Below, piece by piece: positions 21,486 to 34,500 of a stretch of 64,000 nucleotides of DNA; position 1 is the stretch's first letter, and every line of letters begins with the position of its first letter. The DNA comes from Carettochelys insculpta (Eukaryota; Chordata; Testudines; Carettochelyidae). The notes beneath the pieces were generated by a model, which made no database searches, was not told the DNA's origin, and saw nothing but the letters and a program-made list of their open reading frames with translations. The DNA lies in the NCBI RefSeq assembly GCF_033958435.1, contig NC_134144.1, positions 8,612,010 through 8,676,009 of the forward strand, read 5' to 3'. A program made the position numbers and the translations under genes.

Positions 21486-23447
21486 AAGGAAGATCCACGA
21501 CCTTCGCCTGTAGGTCTCTGGGGATACTGGACGTCTGGAGCCAGGATTCCCTACGCATTACCACTGCTGCGGCTGTTGAACGTGCCGCTGTGTCCGCCAC
21601 GTCCACGGCAATCTGGACTCCCGTCCGCGATGCTGCGTAGCCCTCTTGGACAATCGCCTTTAACACTGGCTTCTTGTCCTCCGGAAGTGAATCCATGAGA
21701 GGAGTGAGTCTAGAGTAATTGTCAAAGTTATGGTTTGATAGATGTGCCGCGTAATTTGCCATTCTCAATAATAGGGTAGAGGAGGAGTAGACCTTCCTGC
21801 TGAACAGCTCTAATTTCTTAGCATCTTTATCCGACCCCCCTGATTTGTACTGAGACATCTTCAACCTCTGCTGGAACGATTCGACCACCAAAGAATTGGG
21901 TTGTGGGTGGCTGAACAGGAACTCCATGCCCTTGGCTGGGACGAAGTACTTCTTATCCGCTCTCTTGTTCGTAGGCGGAATAGAGGCCGGAGTCTGCTAT
22001 ATGTTAGTGGCTGACTCCATAATGGCTTCATCCAGCGGGATAGCGATTTTAGATGAAGCCGGGGGTCTCAAATTTTTCAGGAGTTTATGGTGCTTCTCCT
22101 GCACCTCTGCTATTTGAATGTCCTGCGTGAATGCTACTCTTTTGAACAGCTCCTGGAATTGTTTAAGGTCATCCGGAGGGGAGACATCCCCGGGGGCAAT
22201 GGCCTCATCTGGGGAGGATGAGGAGGAACCGCTGGGGTAAGCCTCCCCCAAATCCTCTGGCTCCCGAGTTCGGTGGTATACTTGCTCCCTGGTGGGCTGT
22301 GAAGGGAAGTCTCGGGACTCTGGACCTAATTCCCCCTGGGACAACTGCATTCCCCTCCCAGAGCGAGAGTGTACACGGGAGTATTGATGAGTAGTAGGAA
22401 AGGACCTGCCCCTGGATCTAGACCTGCGGTGTCTGTGTTCAGCATGATGAGGATGACCATAGCAACATGGGCTAGGGCCTGGTGATGGAGACCTGGACCA
22501 CGATCAGGGAGTGTACCCATGATGTCTGGGAGAGCGGGATCTCCGTGACAACATTGATAGTGGTGAAGCTGGTTTGTGATAGTACTCAAGGGGATCCATG
22601 CCCAAAAATGGTGAAGGTGGCCTGAGCCACGGCAAAATTGGTTGGAGGAATGGAGAGGGAGGCCCGAAATAAGCCGGTGGAGTTGCCGCCCGGCGGTGCG
22701 GCGTGTCTATCTCAGGAGGGGGGCTGGGTGATAAGGGCATCGCAGCCCCGCCTGGAGATGGACTAAGGTGCCAAGTTTTAGCTCTAGCCTTGCCCCTCCC
22801 CTGCAGGGTGGGCGCTGCCCCCTCCAGTGCCGGGGATCTCGGCCCTGTCGGCGGCGCCGCGCTCGGCACTGTCAACAGCGGTGCCGCGTGGGTAGCTTCC
22901 TCCGGCGCTGGTAGGCCCCGTGCTGGGTGCCCCTGCCGCGAAAGCCAGTGCCGCTTTGCGGAGGTGCCGCCGATTCCGGTGCTTGCTGCGCTGGCACTCG
23001 CGGCGCCTTCCATGCCACCTGCTGTATAGTCGGAGGCCCGGCCTCGGCCACGTGCGCTGCTGCGCTGCCGCTTTCATCAGCTCACGGCTGGGGGCTCTGC
23101 GTTCCACTCGTCCTGCTCGCTGGGACCGCCGGCAAGGATCGAGCCAGGGAGAGTTTCCTCCTCTTCTGCACAAAGGGGGTCAAAGAGGCTGCCTTCCTTT
23201 TATGCGACCCAGAGGGCCCTTCTGTGTGAGGCTTCTCCGGCGGCTCAGGCTGGAGGGCCTTATCAAACAAGATCATTTTGAGCCTCATTTCTCTGTCCTT
23301 CCTGGCCCTGGCTGTAAGCTTAGCGCAGTGGGAACACTTCTGGGTAACATGAGACTCCCCCAGGCAATGAATGCATTCACTATGCCCATCTGAGGCCAGC
23401 ATAGCCTCGCGGCATGACTCACACTTCTTAAACCCCAAGGAAGCCAT
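21205..23447 (-). pseudogene. DIRS gag, broken
   Basis: The frame opens at 23447 with a short N-terminal domain holding paired cysteines and histidines (CESC, CIHC, CSHC), resembling a zinc-binding knuckle. A frameshift between about 23082 and 23013 moves to a second frame that continues to 21205, interrupted by TGA at 22504-22506 and TAG at 21997-21999. The C-terminal part (21927-21205) has the helical region typical of DIRS gag and a Gln/Arg-rich tail. It overlaps the start of the RT frame. The product cannot be made at full length. Confidence 0.7.
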
Positions 23448-23602
23448 CGCAGTGAGTCTTTACTGTTAGTAGGGTACTTAGCCACTAATCAGTGCTTTCT
23501 AACCCAAAATAACATTCACGGCCTTCAGGGCAGCGGACGGCTTAACAGCCTATTGTCCGCCCCTCTCCTCTCTGCTATTTAATATGCTCTTCTCTTTCTT
23601 TC

Positions 23603-23627
23603 TTTTTTTTTTTTTTTTTTTTTTTTT
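23603..23627. repeat. Poly(T) run
   Basis: 25 consecutive T after a (ttctt) stretch, within the 5' leader of the DIRS element, hence poly(A) on its sense strand. Confidence 0.9.
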
Positions 23628-23699
23628 GTATAATAGTGACAGACAACGAACTAACACATAAAAACAACTATCTTATCTGTCTCAGGCTTTAGCCGGAGC

Positions 23700-23896
23700 G
23701 GATTCCGTCTGCAGCCGATGGCGGTTGAGAAGGAACTGGCGGGGACAGGATCGCGCACATGACCGAGGGTGCGCAAGGGAGCGGTGCACGTTGGTGCATG
23801 CGCGATCCAATAGAAACTGCTAGAAGAATTCTGATCTGCAGCGCCGGGCGAGCCCGACACCTATTGTGGAGCACCCACGGGGACCACTCGAAGAAG
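23700..23896 (-). repeat. DIRS terminal inverted repeat, 5' end of element
   Basis: This is the inverted partner of 17857-18060, carrying 'cgccgggcgagcccgacacc', 'attgtggagcacccac' and 'gaccactcgaagaagaaag'. The outermost bases differ from the other terminus, as in DIRS elements where both ends are represented separately in the internal complementary region. Confidence 0.85.
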
Positions 23897-26800
23897 AAAG
23901 ACAAGTTCGGTAGATGGAGGCTCTCTCTGGAAGAATTATGTATGGTCACCCCGCACGAACACTGCACAACACATTAATTTTGTGATATATTTTATTACTT
24001 GTGCATATTTGAACATTAAACTCTTATAATTTCTTTCATAAACATAATTCAGACATCTCTATTTGTATTTCATCCTTTGTCTTTGGTCACTTGGCATACA
24101 TCACTGACTTTGCTATTAGGTACTTTTAGGAAGTACAATAGATGAGTTTTCTCATTTTAGATCTATGACTTTGGGTCCATAAGCATTCAAATTAGTTTTA
24201 AAGGGCTTTTATTTTCCTAATCCTTTTTTATTGTCCAATGTATTGATTCTGAAAAATAGATGACACACTTGTAATGTGTGAAGTGTATATAAAATTAGAC
24301 ATGGGTTTTAGCCAGTTCTATGTAAGGAATTTGTTTTAAGCCCACTAATCTCACTTGCTTACAATAAACTCTATTACCTTTGTTTGGCACAGCAAGATTG
24401 GCTTCCTTTCAATATAACAGAAAATGCAAATAAGAAGGTGTACTGCTTAACTGCCCCTGAGATAATATTTTAATCCCATATCTGGCTGGCCTATTGTAAC
24501 TACTTTCTCTCCTATTTTCTTTCTTTTCCTTTAAACATTTCTTTGGTAATGGGAAGTTAAAAACCACTTTGTTAAAGCTTAATTTTTGTTCAAATTTCAA
24601 ACTGAAAGCCCTTGTTTGGTAATCAAGAGGGAACTTGCACTTATACAAACTTACACTTGGTTTAGGGATTCAACTCAACAAGAGTTTCTAGCTTTGATCT
24701 TTTTTGAACTTATGTCTTGTTTTCCTTTTGGAACACAGTTTTCTTTCCTTCAAAAATCTTGGAAATATTATTATTTCAGATATGTCATGTGACGTTCTTA
24801 TGCACATATCTGTGCACATAAATACACCTAAACATTCAGCACAGTTACGGTCACAGTAAGAAGACAGAAATGTATACAACAAGTGGATCGCTACAAACAT
24901 TCCTAGTACAATGATCCTCCCTGTCTAAGAGGCTGTGCTGGAGGATGTATGGCAAGCTTGAGTGAGGCACACATCAAAAGATGACAGATAAACATTAAAT
25001 TATAACAACCATTGTTGGCAACAGAGGAAAGTAATCTCCTAAAGCAGCACATAACGCCTTTTAAAAAGGAAATTTGTCTAATGTTGTACAACAGGATTAA
25101 GCACAGAGCCTTCTATTTTAATTACTGGACTAGTTGTTGAACACAAGCAGTGTGAATTCTATCTTTTATCCTTTTGACAACTGTAACTTAGTGTAAAACA
25201 TTGAGGCAACACAACAGAAGCAAACGCTGACAGACATGTGACATGCACTTAAGGCCTCTAAAACTAATTAAGCAGCATAATTTTCCTTCACAGCAAAAAT
25301 ATACCAGTCACTTTATAGAGATACTGGAAAAATTCACAAACTCTGCTTAAGTATGTTTATGCACCTAATTAGTAGAATATTAAGTGCAACCAATGTGAAA
25401 GTAAAATTTACACGTACACAGACTGATCAGCCTGCTTTCATAAGTACCTAATGAAAAGTATAGCCATCTTCTGGGCCACCTGAATAATGCATTTGTTTGG
25501 TTGGAAGGTGGACTTCAAAAGAGGCATTTATAATCTTTGCTATGGCTTGCTGAGATGGATTCAGCTTGTAACAGTGGGCAACCTTAATGGAAACATTTAT
25601 TACAAATATTGAATTTAATGTAGTAAATCACAGTTATTTTTCTAATAATTAGAGTTATTTCTGTATCAAACTTAGTTTATGAATACAATATTTTTCCTCT
25701 CCAACTGCAGTTAAGCCAACCTGGGACCTGAAAGAGAAGCTGTGTTCTTTCTGATTTGCTTATCATTCTTAATAATATCAATTCCACACATGGAATGTAT
25801 TTTGTAATTCTTTTGTTGATTCCAAAGCTAGGAAAGAATCCAGTGCATTCTCCTACAGAGGGGGTGGCACAAGCTCTGTAGTGCTATGAGATCAAAGAAA
25901 GTCAGATATATTTAAGTCAGCGACATAATCCGCTGTAATTCAGAATACCCATGATCTGTGTTTAGCAAGCTGCCATTTTTATATAGACACTTTTTTGACC
26001 ATGTTGCATGACTTTAAGATTGCCCACTATACAGTAAGGTCTTAGTCCTGCAAGGTGACAAGCGCTTCTTATGAGGTGCAAAGTTCCTTTAATTCTCAGT
26101 GAAGGCAAAAGGACACTTCTAGACTGGGGCCTAGGTAGACAAACTTGAGAAAAAGAATACATTTTGTTGTTCCTAGGGTATCCATTGAATGTGTATATGA
26201 ATAATACGTAGGGCCAATCGTATTCTCTGTTGTACACGTAGGGCTCCTAAGGACTCATGTATATGAAGAGGATACATGAGATATAAAAGTTTATTGGTTG
26301 AAATTACTGAAGCCACAAGTCAGTACTGTAGTTGATCCTAAATGAGTGTCATTAAAACCTGTTTTACTGTACCAGCCCATCACACAGGCTGGGTATGACA
26401 GTGTTCTACAGAAAAAAATATTTTTGGGAAAAAATTATTTAAGAAAATATAATGTTATTTTAGGTGGTATTGTTTGCCTGGTGTAGGCTTTACTTATTTG
26501 GTCATCTGATTTTAACTCTACAATCATGTTGTCTTAGTACCATGAGTTCAGATTCAAAGGTTTAAAAGATTTTATGTGATACATTTTAGAAAGCTCTTAA
26601 AAGTGGTAAGAATAAGTTTTCTAATTAAGTCTAATAGCTCATTCTACCTGGGTTGGTTGAAATGTGTTATGTGCTTGTACAAACACACATGTAAATACAG
26701 GCATTGCTTGCAGTTTCACACTACGCCTCACAGCTGTCCTGCGGCATTCCTGGAAATCAATGACTAAAGCCCAGTTTTGGTTTAATCCCCTGATCCTGCA

Positions 26801-27110
26801 GCACAACTGTAACTCATTCCACAACTTCATTCAATTCCCCAAAGGGACACAATATATGTATAAATATTATGCATGTATATCTACACATGCAGAGTCATAA
26901 TTAGTGCATATTCCTATACACACACAGAACGGAGCCTTTCTAAATACAATCTCAGTGTGCATAAAATATATTCTTTCATTAGGTCTATTCCCTACAATAT
27001 TTAGTCCTGTTTTACAGGAATGTGAAAATATGGATTATATATGTTTACTTAAAATATACATTTTTAAGTGCCTCAGAAGAAATATTTGCATCAGTTAAGT
27101 TGTTGCCTAG

Positions 27111-27442
27111 TACAGCTTGAACCTCTCTAGTCCGGCACCCTCAGGACCTGATTGGTGCTGAACAAGAGAATTTGCCAGACCACGGGAGATGACTATTGTC
27201 TAGCAGCATTACCAACACTTCCACTGCTTACTGGCCTCTCAGAAGACATTTTGGGGTAAATTTCAGCTAAACAACAGCACAGAACACTGAGAGCCAGGAC
27301 TGGTGGCTGTAAACAAACTTTATGGGACCACAAAAAACTTGTCCACATTAATGATAGGTGGCCATCTGGCTAACTAAAAATCATGCCAGATTACAGATGT
27401 TGCTGGACGAGAGAGTGCCAGATTAGAGAGGTTCAAATTTTA
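27111..27442. mobile_element. Mariner-type inverted-repeat element, copy 1
   Basis: A 332-bp element bounded by TA, with ends reading TTGAACCTCTCTAGTCCGG and (reverse complement) TTGAACCTCTCTAATCTGG. The interior is non-coding. The same element is at 61514-61836. Confidence 0.7.
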
Positions 27443-28140
27443 CTACAAATTCCACACATTCCAGCTGTGGTCTTTACATGAGTTGCTTAATGCATTTAAA
27501 CAGAATGGGTCATCAACAGATCACTAATCCTTTACTTATCTATCTTTGGGCACAGCAGGTGCATTCTTTCTCTTGGTATGTAATGTATTGAGTTTTGCAC
27601 AGAATGACTAGTTTTCTAGCACTAGGATAATATCTTACAGAATGCAATGAAACCAACAGACTAAAGTAAACACTGCTAAATTCTGCAGTGTCAACACATA
27701 GCTTTATAATTATTGAATGGTAGGTGGTATTGCTGTGTGGATTAGAAAGTATAGGCATAGGCGTATTATTTAAAACAATCCTTAATTTGATGTTCATTGT
27801 CAATATTCACTAATGCAAGTTTGATTCAGATACCATGTAACCCTTCTGAAATAACAAAAATAAACTTTGGGGTGAAGTGTTAAAGTGGCTAGCCTCATCA
27901 GAGTTGGTTTTTCAGTCTACTATATTATATTAAAGTAATGCACTTTTGCTGAAGAAGTTGCAGACTTCAGTAGATTTCTAGTAGATCAAGATTTTGGGAA
28001 ACAGATATGTGACCACAGAATTTTTTTAGAATTCTCTTCTGGTCCTGGGAGGGTCTATCATGAACTGCAACCATAGGATTTTTTAGAATTCTCTTTAGGG
28101 TTGGTCCTGAACCGAACTAGATTTGCCAAAAAGGCTTAGC

Positions 28141-28146
28141 TTTATT
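28141..28146 (-). terminator. UNC80: UNC80 candidate poly(A) signal
   Basis: Minus-strand AATAAA about 185 nt past the UNC80 stop codon. It is the first canonical hexamer; longer 3' UTRs are likely for a neuronal gene and cannot be excluded. Confidence 0.4.
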
Positions 28147-28328
28147 TCCTAAAACATATTTGCCAATCTGTAGAAAATAGATTATTAGATATCATCTCTT
28201 GTGGGATTTAAAGTGCTCTTTTTGATTAGTTCATCAATAGTTATCAAGAAACTCTACAGAGAAAGTACAATTTCTCTAATGATGCTCTACATTCTCTTTC
28301 CTCCAATGTTAATGTGGTTCCCAGTCAT

Positions 28329-28598
28329 TTAAACATGGGACTCATCTAAGTCAACATCAGTCTCACCAAGCTCAATGTGTGTGAAGCTGAACTGGCTGGT
28401 AAGCAGGGGATTTTCCATCCCATTGTCTTCACTGATATGAAGGACAGTGTCTCCATGTTGCAATAAGCTGGTAGTCTCAAGGCCTGCAAAGTCCTCGGAG
28501 TCAGAAAGTTGTGCAGGAGACAGGCTATGCGCTTGTGCTGCCCGGGGCTCCAAATCCTCCTCTCTTTCTTTTTCCTTTTCAGTGGGAAGTGCCTCACT
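28329..28598 (-). CDS. UNC80: UNC80 last exon with stop
   Basis: Codes 89 residues from a Glu/Lys-rich start (SEALPTEKEKEREED) through QHGDTVLHISEDNGMENPLL to the conserved end LDESHV and TAA at 28329-28331. Acceptor ATTTCAG. Confidence 0.96.
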   Translation of the reverse strand, partial: SEALPTEKEKEREEDLEPRAAQAHSLSPAQLSDSEDFAGLETTSLLQHGDTVLHISEDNGMENPLLTSQFSFTHIELGETDVDLDESHV

Positions 28599-31500
28599 CT
28601 GAAATCAAGGAGAGCTTGAGGTCAGACTCGTTCTTATGGGAAGAGAATGGGGGAAAAGGGGAAGAGGAAACAATAAAAAGCCAGTATATGCAAAGTCTAT
28701 TCATCTCAACTAGCTAATAAAGACTAATCCATAACTGCTTTGGTTTATATGAAATGTGTAAAAATCTACCTAACCTTAAAATTTTATGCAAAAATAATTA
28801 ATTTTCTCCTGGCTGAGAATTTGTGATGGAAATAAAAAAGGTGACATTGCTTAAAAGGACACTGCAATTTGAAATTCATTTTTTTGCATTACACTTTTTC
28901 CATAATTTTTCTGAAACGTTTTCTATCTCTTTGGCAAAGGATGCGTCCTCCCATTAGAAAAGAGACTTTGTCTCGGTCATTTTTAACTTCTGGGTTATAA
29001 TTTTATTATACACCATCCTCTACTTTCAGTGACAACTAACACCTACTTTTTTCCGGCAGAGATTGCACAGCAAAGAGCATCTTTTTAACGGTGCCCTACT
29101 GCAATTACATGTGGTTAGCTAGTGTGAAACTCAGTGGCAGCAGTATCTGCCTGCACTGTACAACCCTCTTCTGAATCTTGAGTAATATTTGAGTGGCTGG
29201 TCCAGGATGAAGGCCATGTGCTGTGGTTCTCCTGCTCCTGGCACTCCTGCTTGCTAGACTGACATTAGCTCAGGTTTGTCTAAATAGGCTGCAATCACCC
29301 ACCTTGACGACAGTGCAACATGCTGCAGTAATGTGTTTTTTCTGAGAAGCCTTACACAGTGTCCATCACTACCTTCCACAACCCCACATGTATCATTCCA
29401 CGGAGACCAATGTAGCTGAGGAGAGAGTTAACTTAAAACTTTTACTGATGTAGAAAGATGTGAGGAAAAGATCCACACAGACAGGAAAAGGAAGACATGG
29501 GCTCACTCAAGCCCACTTGAGGGATATGTCATGGTGAAGTGCAATGAAATGGAAGTAAAGAAAATCAGTACAAAGATCTGGGAACTGGCTATTTAAATAA
29601 GAAGTGGCACTGGGTAACCACCTCTCTGTAAAGAAAACAGACTTTGCAGTTTTTACACATCAACCTCTTCTCCTTATGGCCATAAATGAGATCATCAGCC
29701 ATTTTCACTGTTTTTTCCAGCTGCTTAAATCTCTAAGGGGAGAGGCACTGCACGTGCATGTACCCGCCACAGAATGGAGCCGCTAACCTTCCTTCTGATT
29801 CATCAGACAGGTTACCTGGCTGGTGACTTGGCTGTGGAGATCAGCAACAACAATGGCAGGTGAAGAGGTCAATACAGGTTCATTCACATCTTCCTGCTTG
29901 CTGACTTCTGCAGGGCTGCTTGTGCTGCATCTAGGTTGCATGGCTAGGACGGATGTGGCATCTGCTGTTGAGGATGTTGCTGCATCTGACTGAGCTTCAG
30001 TGAAAGTCACTGATCGCTTTTGATCCACTGTGGGACCAAAACATGGGGAAGGATAAAGACAAAAATATTTTGATATGGAAAAAAACAGGCATAACAGGCT
30101 GCTGACAAAGTGGGGGGGTTTCACCGGAAGAATCACATTTACACTGCTGTTTTTCTGCCAGCAGCTGCCTCTGTTGGTGAGCGAACGTGCAAATGAACAT
30201 CTATTTGCATTTTCAAGACCGCCCATTTGCATACTGCCACCAGCACTTCAGGTCAGTGTAACTGTAGCCTGTAGGACTAACTCAAGGAAAAGTGGTGTCT
30301 GCTAGAACCCTAACATAAGCTTCCCTGGAAAACCAGTTGGACAGTTCTGGAGGTGAAGAATTCCACAAATGCTGTATGCCCTATTTAGCAATGTTAGCCA
30401 CAAAAAGAACATAGCACCAGTGTTACTAAGACTGAAATGACTCCCCTACTTGCTTCTATGTTCAGTCTTTAAAGCTCTGCATAGTTTAATGTCCTCACTA
30501 TTTGAGAAGCTTCCTCTCTTTCTATGTTCTACCAGGACAAATGATGTCAGCAGCAGCACTGTCACTAGCAATTTCGAGGACTGCACCTATGCTGTTGACA
30601 GAACATTCTCAGGGGAATGGATCTTAAATGCTCCATCTGTGGCTCAGAAGATAATTCAGTGTGTATGTTCATTCTTATGTTGATCTTTGGAGAAACTACC
30701 ATTTTGTGGAAGTGGATTTTCAGATGTGGTATCTGTCCTCAAAAAACTAGACAGAGTACTAACATTCCTATCACATGAATTAGAGAGAAGGACCAGGATG
30801 GTAATTTTCAGTTGCTACCAACCAGGACTAGATGTGAACTTGGAAACTCTTTATCAATCCCTGAAGCTATCCAGGAATATTGCTGAGAGAAATCTACAGA
30901 TAGCACACATATGTACATTTCATATATAGTAACCTGCCTTTTAAGGAAAAACAAAACCTTATAGTTCCTACTTTAAAAATCTTAGAGGCCAGCTATGGGA
31001 AATGCAGGAGTTGCCTCACCACTTGGTTTTGTTTTTGGCTGTATACTTCGACGAGTAGTTGAAAGTCGAGCCCCATGACGGCTACGATGTTCAGTTTGGG
31101 TCTTCTGACGTGAGAGAAGAGGTCTTCGTAGCTAAGTTATACAAAACAGAGTAACGACAGACCAAGGATACACGAATGTACAACTGAAATGTAACTAATC
31201 ATATAGTTTATAAGATTCTCCTGTGTATTGTCACCAATTTCTCTTTTAGTGGCTATACATGTTTTGGCTGCTTTCATTTGGACCACAGTGTAGCATTAAA
31301 AGCAAGTGATAAAACAATGCACTTCATACCAATTCAATTTTAATACAGTGACCTTTGCTCAAATAATATAGCTACAAGGAAAGGGGTTACGGATTTGATC
31401 TGAAATGAAGTGTGACTTCTTTCTTTGTGTTTTGGCAGATATGAACGGTTCAGCTTGCCCAAGCACTTCCTGCTAATCCGGGGGGGACTGTGATGCAAGG

Positions 31501-34500
31501 GGAGCAGAATGTAGAAGATCTCAGCAGCCAATGGACTGCAACAAATTGAAACTGTCATGTTCACTGCTCCCTGTGATCTTACCTGCCTGAGGCCTCTCTT
31601 CCTTCCTAGAGGTTGCTGAAGAAGAAGAGTCTGTTGTCCAGGTTCACTCTGCACGCTTGCTACCCTGTTAAGTGTTGATAGTATTAGCACAATCATACAA
31701 GTACAGTGGCTGAGCAGAGTAATGCCTAGCAATTTTGACTAAACACACTAATGGTGCAGTCACTTCAAAGACAGCACTGTCTTTGAAGGATGGGGGAAGT
31801 CGTCATCTGTTGGGTTGCAACTTCCACAGTTTAGGAAGGGGATGGGAGTAGGAGTCATGGCATTCAGAACTAGGCCACACACAGGTAGCACAGGGCTGTG
31901 AAAATTGAGATTGTCATTGATTGGTGCATCTCATTCTGTAATACTCTCTTCTCCGTGTCCTTTGTCATTGGCCTCCACAGACAAAGGCAAGAATGCCACT
32001 TTATTATTTCAGTTTGGGATTTTGTGTTTTGTTTTTGTTTGGGGTTTTTTGGGTGGTAAGGGTAATTTCACAGGCTTATTTTTCCCAATTAGATTTCAGT
32101 TCCTCACCTCAGTTTTGTCTGTTGGCTTCAATGTCATTTAAATAAACAAAAATGAAAAATGAACACAATTGACAGAGGTTCCATTCACATAAAGGGTGCA
32201 CAACTTATGTAAACAGGGTGCATTCAATGTGTTTGCAACTTGAAGTCTCTTTGTGGCTAATGAGCAAAATAAATACAATTAAATATAAAAACCATCTACT
32301 GTATTCTTTTTATGACTTAATAGGTTGTCAGTGAAATCTGAATAACTGCGTTAAAAGTAAAAGCGCTTTAGCACCAAGGGCCATGCTTTAAAACTAGTGT
32401 ATGCTACTGTTCAACGATTTCCTTTTTTAACTTGATATGTGCAGCAGTTTCTCCTTTCCCTGCATCCTTTTTGCAATACTGTATTATTCCTGCCAATTCC
32501 ATCACAATTAGAGTTATTCACTTAGTAGGCAATGATCACAAATGTATTAGCAATTGACATGTCGTTATCTAAGAAAAAGAACATTCTGTTTCTTCTCAGT
32601 TTTCCAGGGCTTTCTTAGATCTCCCTTGGGAAGTGGTCAAAGCCTTACCAGGACTGGAGGAGAAAAAGACAAAACTAATACTTCTGTGGGTGCATTACAA
32701 CAGTAGAGCTAGGAGAGTGGTTTAACTCAACTTCAGAAAATAATGTATATTTGGTTCCTTTCTTCTTTGGAGAATAGGGTTCAAAAGAGATCCCCATGCT
32801 CTGCAGCAAAGGCTCAGCACAGTGCGATTTGAGCTACAGTGAAATATTCAATGTCAAAATGAGACCGTCCCTATGAAGTGCATGATTCCACAAGCTATTT
32901 CTTGATCAAGTCAATGAAAATGACCCTACAGCATATTGACTGCTTAGACTGTAGTGCACTCCAAAATTGATACATCCTCAAGGGCACCAATGCAAATAGT
33001 TTGAAATTATGTTATTCTTCTCATAAGAAATTTAGACATCTTGACATTATAATTTGTATATTGTTAATTTTTTGTTTCTAGAATTACTTGAGAACTTGCT
33101 CCAGCAAATATAGAGACTCAGAGCCAGCTATTAACATATGAATACTTTCTTTAGATAGATGACATACTCAACCTGTGTGTTGGTTTCTAAAAAGGCAGCA
33201 GAACATAGTATTAAAATACAACAGAAATCCCTGCAAAAGCTATGATTCCATTATGATTGTTTTTTCCTCCTCCAGAACAGCATCAATAATGTAGTTAAAG
33301 TAAAAATTATTTTCCAAGTGCCTTTTGATGCCATAACTACCTTCCCTTCTTTCTTGCCTTGTCCAATAACACAGCCAAGAGTGTGCTGTTGTTCTGTTCT
33401 TGGTTTGGCGCAATCATATTTGGGAAGTCAGAGACTTTACATAACTGCTCTGAATCAAATCAAATGCCATTTTCAGATGACATTGTTTATGCTACTCCTC
33501 CTGTGAACCAGGCATCTAGCAGATTATTTTTTTGGAGCACATAAACCAGATTTGTTTGAGGAGAACACTCTTGAAAACTTTCCTGTCCATAAAGAGTACT
33601 CCTCTGTCATTTACTTAGTACCTATAAAAAGATGCCATGTCCCCATAATCACGTTACTTCCTTTACGTGGTTAGCACAGAGACGGATGAACAAACAAACA
33701 AACAAACAAAAACAAAGTGTTCATGAAAAACTGTTGCCAACCATACAAATGTCACACCAGTGTAAAATTCATATCACACAGGACAAACTGTAATAAGCAT
33801 TGTCAGGATGGCATTTATGATTGGTTACTTTCATGAACAGCAAGAACTAATGCAACAAATAAAAGTGTGAGGGTTTTTTGGGTGGGGCTGTGGGGGGAGA
33901 GAGAACAAAAACCAGAGACAGCAAGAAAATAGTTTTTATGTATATTAAATGGACTTTTGTGACTGCAAGATATTCAGATAACAAATATTTAGGTAGAATG
34001 CTCCTGCTGAACTTCTCAAGACACAAGGAATGGGATTTCAACAGTCTGACAAATTTCTTCCACGCTTGCCCTGTTGATATTAATTTGCTCTATCTTCTCA
34101 TAAATCATGATTAAATTAAAATATGCATAATTAGGAATGTTGAAATGGAATTTTTTTTGTGAATCACAAATTTCAATCATAAAAAGTTGTCAATCTCTTT
34201 TCCCTCATGCTTTGGGAAACTGTCCCTCTTATTTACATCTTATTTCATCCATCAACTAATGATGCTAAATAAAATAATTTCCCCGTACACACATTTTCCC
34301 ATAATCTTAGGATCTTGAAAGTTATTCTCTTTCCACATTCATGGGTTTTTACCTATGTAACTGGCACAAGCACAAAGGGAAAAATACATTATTCTTGACA
34401 TTATTTATCATTGTTATTTTCATTTATTTGAAATTCATGGTTTCCATAATGTTCTGTTCTTTGTTTTATTTCATCTGTTCTTTATTTCATCAAGTGTAAC

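Larger units (their letters stand above)
17852..23901 (-). mobile_element. DIRS-type tyrosine-recombinase retrotransposon, structurally full length
   Basis: A 6.05-kb element with its sense strand on minus. It has inverted terminal repeats of about 190 nt at both ends and an internal complementary region near the 3' end. The order of frames is gag, then RT-RNase H-methyltransferase-like, then an overlapping tyrosine recombinase, as in DIRS1-like elements of vertebrates. Such elements replicate through a circular DNA and integrate with the recombinase instead of an integrase, so no target duplication forms; here the two ends share only AAAGA (17852-17856 and 23897-23901). Gag carries a frameshift and two stops, RT two stops; the recombinase frame is open. 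It lies intergenically between RPE and UNC80. Confidence 0.85.
23902..28328. other. Intergenic region, UNC80 3' flank
   Basis: I see no coding exon. It is AT-rich, mostly unique, with one mariner-type element (27111-27442). UNC80 lies upstream on the minus strand, so some of this may be UNC80 3' UTR; additional minus-strand AATAAA hexamers exist (for example near 26290 and 23990). Confidence 0.55.
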
